The notes under the pieces are model-generated. The model was not told the DNA's origin. It did no database searches and worked only from the letters and a program-made list of their open reading frames with translations. Of a DNA stretch of 64,000 bases, positions 59,467-64,000 are shown one piece after another. The stretch's first letter is position 1; each line of letters opens with the position of its first letter. The DNA is taken from NCBI GenBank assembly GCA_963784805.1, contig CAWASR010000016.1:124001-188000 (forward strand), read 5' to 3'. Both the position numbers and the translations under genes were made by a program. Origin of the DNA: Roseiarcus sp963784805 (GTDB taxonomy: Bacteria > Pseudomonadota > Alphaproteobacteria > Rhizobiales > Beijerinckiaceae).

Positions 59467-60168
59467 TCAGCCCCGGATGGCGAGATAGATTTTCCAGACC
59501 GCGCCGCCGCCGAGCGTCTCGACATGATGGGCATGGGCGCTCAATTCCTCGGCGCTGACGAACGATTCCCGCGGTTGACGCGCCTTCGTGAGAGACGAAA
59601 AGGCTACTATGTCGGCGACATTTGTCCGGGGCTTGTCGCCGAAAGAGAGCGAGCGCTGCCGGCCGCCGGTGAGCTCGCCATAGACCTCGGCCAGGATTTC
59701 CGCATCGAGCAGCGCGCCGTGTTTCACACGCCGTGACCGATCAATGCGATAGCGGTCGCAAAGCGCGTCGAGACCATTTGGTTGGCCCGGATGTTTTTTC
59801 CGTGCGAGCGCGAGCGTGTCGAGAACGCGATCCATGCCAATTGTTTCACGGCCAAGTCGCCCCAGTTCAGCGTTCAGGAAGCGCACGTCGAATTCGGCGT
59901 TGTGGATGACGAGCCGAGCATCGCCGATGAAGGCGAGAAGGTCGCCGACGACGTCTGCAAACACCGGTTTGTCCTTGAGCGCGGCTGCGGTGTGGCCATG
60001 AATCCGTGCGGCGTCCTCCGGAACGTCGCGTTCCGGATTGATGAGCGCATGGAACACTTTCCCGGTCGCGGATTGATGGACGATTTCCACGGCGCCGATT
60101 TCCAGCACCCGGTGCCCGTCAGCCGGGTTGAGGCCGGTCGTCTCGGTGTCCAGGACGACTTCACGCAT
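59467..60168 (-). CDS. dnaQ: DNA polymerase III epsilon subunit (proofreading exonuclease)
   Basis: 233 aa 3'-5' exonuclease of the DEDDh type that proofreads for polymerase III. The Exo I motif is VLDTETTGLNP, Exo II VIHNAEFDVRFLNAEL and Exo III HGALLDAEILAEVYGEL. ATG 60168 overlaps the coaE stop by 8 bp. It is the last gene of ppsR-maf-aroE-coaE-dnaQ. Confidence 0.96.
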   Translation of the reverse strand: MREVVLDTETTGLNPADGHRVLEIGAVEIVHQSATGKVFHALINPERDVPEDAARIHGHTAAALKDKPVFADVVGDLLAFIGDARLVIHNAEFDVRFLNAELGRLGRETIGMDRVLDTLALARKKHPGQPNGLDALCDRYRIDRSRRVKHGALLDAEILAEVYGELTGGRQRSLSFGDKPRTNVADIVAFSSLTKARQPRESFVSAEELSAHAHHVETLGGGAVWKIYLAIRG

Positions 60169-60769
60169 GGCGTCTTTGATGTCCTTCCAGCGCCGCGACG
60201 GCGCGCATGAATTGGCGGACCTGAGCGCGAGTCTGTTCCAGAGTCCCGCGGGTGTCGATGACGAAATGGGCGCGCCGCCGCTTTTCCCCATCCGAAGTCT
60301 GTTGCGACAAAAAGGCCTCGAGATTGACCTCGTTCATTCCCGCCCGCGCTAATGCGCGGGCGCGGTGGATCTCTTTCGGCGCGCTGACGACCAAGACAAT
60401 ATCGACGCTCGCGTCGCCGCCGGTCTCGAACAACAGCGGCACATCGACGATCGCAAGCCGCCTTCCTTCCGCCACGGCGCGCTCAAGGAACCGCAGCCGA
60501 GCTTTTTCGACCTCCGGATGCACGAGGCTTTCGAGTCGCTTGAGGGCGACTGGGTCGCCCAACACCCGCTTCGAGAGCCGCTCGCGGTCGATCCGGCCAT
60601 CGACAGTCACGCCCGGGAACGCCGCCTCAATTCCTGGCGCGCCATCGCCAGCGTAATATGCGCGCACGGCGGCGTCCGCGTCGAAAACCGGAGCGCCGAG
60701 CGCGGCGAACATGGCCGAAACGGTCGATTTTCCCATCGCGATCGAGCCCGTCACGCCGACGACGATCAT
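60161..60769 (-). CDS. coaE: Dephospho-CoA kinase
   Basis: 202 aa P-loop kinase for the last step of CoA synthesis. Walker A is GVTGSIAMGKSTV, followed by FDADAAVRAYY and the DVPLLFETGGD segment. The first Ala/Met in the loop (GSIAMGKS) differs slightly from the more common GGIGSGKS. ATG 60769 overlaps the aroE stop by 4 bp; the 3' end overlaps dnaQ. Confidence 0.96.
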   Translation of the reverse strand: MIVVGVTGSIAMGKSTVSAMFAALGAPVFDADAAVRAYYAGDGAPGIEAAFPGVTVDGRIDRERLSKRVLGDPVALKRLESLVHPEVEKARLRFLERAVAEGRRLAIVDVPLLFETGGDASVDIVLVVSAPKEIHRARALARAGMNEVNLEAFLSQQTSDGEKRRRAHFVIDTRGTLEQTRAQVRQFMRAVAALEGHQRRHA

Positions 60770-61626
60770 TTCTGGTAAGCCAGCGCCATCAGAACGTCCG
60801 CCTCGACCAGCGCGCGCAGCGCCGGCGTGACTTTTGGCCTTTGGCCGAACCAGCGCGCGAAGGCGGGCGCGGCCTGGTGGAGCAGCATTCCAAGCCCTTC
60901 GACCGCGCGCAGGCCGCGCGCCCGCGCAGCGTCAACGAGCGGGGTGCGCAACGGAACATAGACGATATCGGCGACGATGGCGTGGTCCGGCGCCCGGCGC
61001 AGATCGATGTCAAGCGCCGCGTGTCCGATCATGCCGAGCACGCTCGCGTTGACGACCAGATCGGCGCCGCCAAGTTCGCAAGCGAGGGCGCTCCAGGGCA
61101 ACGCAACCGTCGCTCGGCCGAATTGCCGCGCGAGCGCGCGGGCTCGTTCTTCTGTCCGGTTGATGATGGCGACGCGTTGAAAGCGGCGCGACAGCAGCGC
61201 ATGCACAATCGCCCGAGCGGCGCCACCAGCGCCGATGACGACCGCCGATCCCGGTTGCGCCGCCCAGCCAGGCGCCGCATCGTCCATGTTCGCAAGAAAG
61301 CCCTCGACATCGGTATTGTCGCCCCACAGTACATCATTCTCGCGCCAGAGCGTATTGACCGCGGCGAGCGCCTCAGCCACCGCCGTATGGCGATCGCAGG
61401 CTGCGAACGCCGACTGCTTGTGCGGCGCGGTGACGTTCGACCCGACGAGGCCATCCCGGCCGATTGTCGAGGCGAAAGAGCCAAACTCCCCCGGGGGGAC
61501 CGCAAAACGTTCATATGTCCCGGCAATGCCGAGTTCGTCGAGCCAATGTCTGTGGATTATCGGCGACCGGGATTGCGCAATTGGCCATCCGGCGACCCCG
61601 GCGCGGCGAACGGCGCGCTCGTTCAT
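60766..61626 (-). CDS. aroE: Shikimate dehydrogenase
   Basis: 286 aa NADP enzyme of aromatic amino acid synthesis. The shikimate-binding motif is AQSRSPIIHRHWL, the catalytic Lys is in NVTAPHKQSAF and the NADP loop is VIGAGGAARAIVHAL. ATG 61626 overlaps the maf stop by 4 bp. The larger open frame to 62229 upstream is the shadow of maf. Confidence 0.95.
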   Translation of the reverse strand: MNERAVRRAGVAGWPIAQSRSPIIHRHWLDELGIAGTYERFAVPPGEFGSFASTIGRDGLVGSNVTAPHKQSAFAACDRHTAVAEALAAVNTLWRENDVLWGDNTDVEGFLANMDDAAPGWAAQPGSAVVIGAGGAARAIVHALLSRRFQRVAIINRTEERARALARQFGRATVALPWSALACELGGADLVVNASVLGMIGHAALDIDLRRAPDHAIVADIVYVPLRTPLVDAARARGLRAVEGLGMLLHQAAPAFARWFGQRPKVTPALRALVEADVLMALAYQK

Positions 61627-62279
61627 AGCGAGATCAAATCCTGGAGACGCAGCCAAGCCAAAAGCTTGAGCATCGGCATTCCCAGAATCGTGCCAAGGTC
61701 GCCTTCGATACGATCGAACAGATGCACGCCTAGACCCTCTACCTGATAGGCGCCGACACACGAGAGCACGCCCGGCCCGGCAAGTTCGAGATAGCGCGCG
61801 ATTGTTTCTCGGTCGAGTGGACGCATTCGAAGATCCGCGTGATCGGCCTCCACGACCAGCGTTTGGCTGCGACGGGCGATGCAAAAGGCGGAGGTCAGTC
61901 GATGCGTGCGGCCCGCGAGCGCCGCCAGCGAGTGTGCGGCCTCGACCAGGTCGCGCGGCTTGTGCAGGAGGCGGCCTTCGAGGCTCAGCGTCTGATCCGC
62001 GCCAAGGCAAAAGGCGTCTGGCCGCAGCACGCTCGCGGCCAGCGCCTTCGCCTGCGCCAGCCTCGACGAGAGACTCTCGAGCGAGCCGCCGCCAACGAAA
62101 TGACCACGTTCGAGCGACCTTTCGTCGACATCGGCCGCGAGAGCTTCGGCGTTGAGCCCGGCCATGGACAGCAAGGCTCGCCGGCTCGCGCTCCGTGAGG
62201 CCAGGACCAGCGGCGCCGGGCCCGACCAAAGCTGAGGGTCGCGGCGGGGTGGTCGCGGCGATGTGTCGGATTCGGCCAT
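61623..62279 (-). CDS. maf: Maf-family nucleoside triphosphate pyrophosphatase
   Basis: 218 aa. The phosphate-binding N-terminus is PLVLASRSASRRALL; GADQTLSLEGRLLHKP, HRLTSAFCI and VGAYQVEGLGVHLFDRIEGD are the other Maf motifs. It hydrolyses noncanonical or modified dNTPs/NTPs (dTTP/UTP-type or m7GTP-type not resolved). ATG 62279 gives a 20-residue leader before the domain; the frame continues to 62387. It sits 6 bp after ppsR. Confidence 0.92.
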   Translation of the reverse strand: MAESDTSPRPPRRDPQLWSGPAPLVLASRSASRRALLSMAGLNAEALAADVDERSLERGHFVGGGSLESLSSRLAQAKALAASVLRPDAFCLGADQTLSLEGRLLHKPRDLVEAAHSLAALAGRTHRLTSAFCIARRSQTLVVEADHADLRMRPLDRETIARYLELAGPGVLSCVGAYQVEGLGVHLFDRIEGDLGTILGMPMLKLLAWLRLQDLISL

Positions 62280-62284
62280 TTCGG

Positions 62285-63118
62285 TCAGCTGTCGGCGATA
62301 AAATTCAGGCGATGAGCGCGATAGAGATCGAGCACCGCCGCCGCGGTCTCCTCGATCGACCGCCGGGTGACATCGATGATCGGCCACGATCGTTCGGCAA
62401 AAAGTCGGCGCGAGGCCGCGATTTCCTCGGCCACCGCCACGCGATCGACATATTCGGTCCGCGAATCAGCGTTGAGCGAGAGCAGCCGATTCTGCCGGAT
62501 TTGCACGATCCGATCGGCGGAGGCGACCAGGCCGACAATGAGCGGGCGCCGCAGATGATCGAGCGCGGGCGGCAAAGGCGCATTCGGAACGATCGGGACA
62601 TTCGCGGTCTTGTAACCGCGATTGGCGAGATAGATGCTGGTCGGGGTCTTCGATGTGCGGCTTACGCCCGTGAGGACAATGTCGGCATGCTCAAGGTTCT
62701 CCGGAAGTTGGCCGTCGTCGTTCATCATACTGAAATTGAGGGCGTCGATCCGCTTGAAATAATCGGCGTTGAGCATGTGCTGCGCGCCGGCTCGCGGCGT
62801 CGAATTCTGCCCGAGGTAGGATTGGAACAGCGTCAGAATCGGCCCTAGCACCGACAGGCACGGCGAGCCCGACGCTTGGCAGCTTTCCTGGAGCCGGCGC
62901 GAAAGATCCGAATCGACCAGCGTGAAGAGCACAATTCCCGGCGCGTTGTCGATTTCCGCGATCACTCGGTCGAGCTGAGCCGGCGTTCGCACCAGCGGAT
63001 AGACGTGTTCGATCGAGGCGACGCCATGATATTGCGCCGATGCGGCGCGAGACGCTGCGATCAGCGTCTCGCCGGTCGAATTTGAGATTAGGTGCAGATG
63101 GAAATAACTGCGACCCAA
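62285..63118 (-). CDS. ppsR: PEP synthase/PPDK regulatory protein (DUF299)
   Basis: 277 aa bifunctional ADP-dependent kinase/phosphorylase of pyruvate phosphate dikinase or PEP synthase. N-terminal FHLHLISNSTGETLIAASRA and the P-loop-like GVSRTSKTPTSIYLANRG are diagnostic. In Caulobacter the homologue (DUF299) borders the chromosomal origin, which matches the candidate origin immediately upstream here. It is the first gene of a five-gene run to dnaQ. Confidence 0.95.
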   Translation of the reverse strand: MGRSYFHLHLISNSTGETLIAASRAASAQYHGVASIEHVYPLVRTPAQLDRVIAEIDNAPGIVLFTLVDSDLSRRLQESCQASGSPCLSVLGPILTLFQSYLGQNSTPRAGAQHMLNADYFKRIDALNFSMMNDDGQLPENLEHADIVLTGVSRTSKTPTSIYLANRGYKTANVPIVPNAPLPPALDHLRRPLIVGLVASADRIVQIRQNRLLSLNADSRTEYVDRVAVAEEIAASRRLFAERSWPIIDVTRRSIEETAAAVLDLYRAHRLNFIADS

Positions 63119-63599
63119 CAGGGCCCCCTCGAATGTGAATTCATTCGCTTATAGCCGGCGCGCAAGTTTGTGGACAGCGGTGGAGATCGCCAAAGCCGCA
63201 TCGAACTTTTATCCAACCCATTGCAGAGCGTGCGCGACGATCCACACGCAAAGCTGTCAAGGCGAACTTCGTTTGCCGGCGCAGGACATCGTGAACTCCG
63301 GGGACAACTCATGACAGACGCTATATGGCTTTTGTTAAGTTTCTTGGATTCCTTAACAAAAGGTTAACAGCTTCCCCTCGCCATTCAGCGAGCGCTGGTT
63401 CCCGTTTCACTCGAGCGCCCACCGCTAGTCGGGATAAGAGGGAATGCTCCACAATCGCTCGCAAAAGAAGAAACAATTCTCTAGTTTCATTCTTGTCTGT
63501 GTCCCAATGGACCACCGCCCCGCATTCGATTGGCGCAACCTTTAGGAGCGCAGACGATCCAGCGCGCGGCGCTTTGCTCGAGAAGGGGTTCGACTGTCG
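63119..63599. other. Candidate chromosomal replication origin (oriC) between ppsR and hemJ
   Basis: 481 bp without a gene, divergent on both sides. It contains a perfect CtrA box (63353-63368), an AT-rich patch at about 63320-63370, and at least four 9-mers matching the DnaA box TTATCCACA at 7 of 9 positions: 63169-63177 (reverse strand), 63209-63217, 63238-63246 and 63445-63453. In Caulobacter and many Rhizobiales the origin lies at this ppsR(DUF299)/hemE position. hemE itself is absent. The dominance of minus-strand genes to the left fits a leftward fork from here. Confidence 0.65.
63353..63368 (+). promoter_or_regulatory. CtrA binding box in candidate origin
   Basis: TTAACAAAAGGTTAAC matches the full CtrA consensus TTAA-N7-TTAAC. 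A further half-site (GTTAAG, 63334-63339) is arranged as an inverted repeat with CTTAAC (63352-63357). In Caulobacter, CtrA bound at such sites blocks initiation in swarmer cells. Presence of divL in this window fits a CckA-CtrA pathway. It could also serve hemJ or ppsR promoters. Confidence 0.65.
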
Positions 63600-64000
63600 A
63601 TGGAGCTCTGGATCAAAGCCCTTCACATCATCGCCGTCATCGCCTGGATGGCGGGCATGCTCTATCTACCCAGGCTCTTCGTCTACCATTCCGAAGCGCC
63701 AAAAGGCTCGGCGATGTCGGAGACTTTCAAGATCATGGAACGGCGGCTCCTCAAGGGTATCCTCAATCCATCGATCGTCCTCGTATTCCTGACCGGTCTC
63801 GCACTCGCCTTTCAAACAGGCTTCTGGCGCGCGCCGTGGCTCCAAGCGAAATTCGCGCTTGTTCTCGTACTGTCAGGGCTGCACGGTTATTTTGCGCGAT
63901 ACGTGCGAATCTTCGCTGCCGATGCGAACCAGCGCTCACCGCGATTCTTTCGGATCCTCAATGAGGGTCCGACGGTGCTGATGATTCTGATCGTGATTCT
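63600..64000 (+). CDS. hemJ: Protoporphyrinogen oxidase HemJ, 3' end beyond window
   Basis: First 133 codons. A membrane heme protein with LWIKALHIIAVIAWMAGMLY (His ligand) and YLPRLFVYH, the HemJ N-terminal signature. It oxidises protoporphyrinogen IX to protoporphyrin IX. ATG 63600 is preceded by GAGAAGGGG (63580-63588). In related genomes hemE, hemJ and rho follow one another here; hemE is missing between the origin-like region and hemJ. Confidence 0.92.
   Translation, partial: MELWIKALHIIAVIAWMAGMLYLPRLFVYHSEAPKGSAMSETFKIMERRLLKGILNPSIVLVFLTGLALAFQTGFWRAPWLQAKFALVLVLSGLHGYFARYVRIFAADANQRSPRFFRILNEGPTVLMILIVI

Noticed and set aside
61627..62229. Upstream extension of the aroE frame
   Set aside because: It overlaps maf in another phase; aroE starts at 61626 with an ATGA overlap.

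Overview
The window is 64 kb of GC-rich chromosome from an alphaproteobacterium, very probably order Hyphomicrobiales (Rhizobiales). This rests on gene content and gene order: a DivL-type tyrosine pseudo-histidine kinase, a TsaE/AmgK-type fusion, an allantoinase/OHCU decarboxylase fusion, hisB-hisH-hisA-hisF, ubiE-ubiB-coaBC-dut, fabA-fabB-fabI, and the ppsR-maf-aroE-coaE-dnaQ/secB block. No gene fixes the family, and no methanotrophy or photosynthesis genes are visible. Most genes lie on the minus strand, which fits leftward replication from an origin near the right edge.

Layout. 1-1237: 5' part of murC, cut by the window edge. 1238-4630: an accessory patch sitting on a synteny break, with a complete IS3-family element that has inverted repeats and a 4-bp target duplication, a HEPN/MNT (hepT-mntA) toxin-antitoxin pair, an IS110 transposase fragment and short CCGTAACC-type repeats. 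4633-9605: MurU-like nucleotidyltransferase (frameshifted), TsaE-AmgK fusion and divL. 9813-14521: trpS, a double-ACT protein, hslU, hslV and a PHP-domain protein. 15128-15949: rhodanese with a decayed DUF302 gene. 15919-18638: purine degradation (puuE-uraD fusion, guaD). 18768-20777: crotonase, TSUP permease, rpsT. 21213-28793: L,D-transpeptidase, acyl-CoA synthetase, M3 peptidase, VOC protein, DsbA-like protein, cysK, Rrf2 regulator. 28790-33034: dut, coaBC (one-base frameshift), ubiB, ubiE. 33203-35987: hisF, hisA, hisH, hisB. 36203-38816: modABC behind a ModE-like palindrome. 38971-42584: membrane Ser/Thr kinase and an NAD-dependent epimerase. 43318-43525: a pyrimidine tandem repeat and tRNA-Leu(CAA). 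43703-52025: DedA protein, dsbB, an exported hypothetical protein, rpoH, rluD, a homocysteine methyltransferase and an orphan CoxL-like molybdenum hydroxylase subunit. 52199-59448: hypothetical coiled-coil protein, fabABI, lytic transglycosylase, SGNH hydrolase, secB. 59467-63118: dnaQ, coaE, aroE, maf, ppsR. 63119-63599: candidate chromosomal origin. 63600-64000: start of hemJ.

The most notable feature is the 481-bp intergenic region between ppsR (DUF299) and hemJ. It is AT-richer than its surroundings, has a perfect CtrA box (TTAA-N7-TTAAC) and several DnaA-box-like 9-mers, and sits where Caulobacter and Rhizobiales carry their hemE-linked origin. hemE itself is missing from this interval. 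DivL, which acts upstream of CtrA in Caulobacter, is in the same window. Several reading-frame breaks (murU, PHP, coaBC, and two compensating shifts in the kinase linker), some of them at G/C runs, suggest either assembly indels or real decay. No CRISPR array, prophage or clear novel defence locus was seen.
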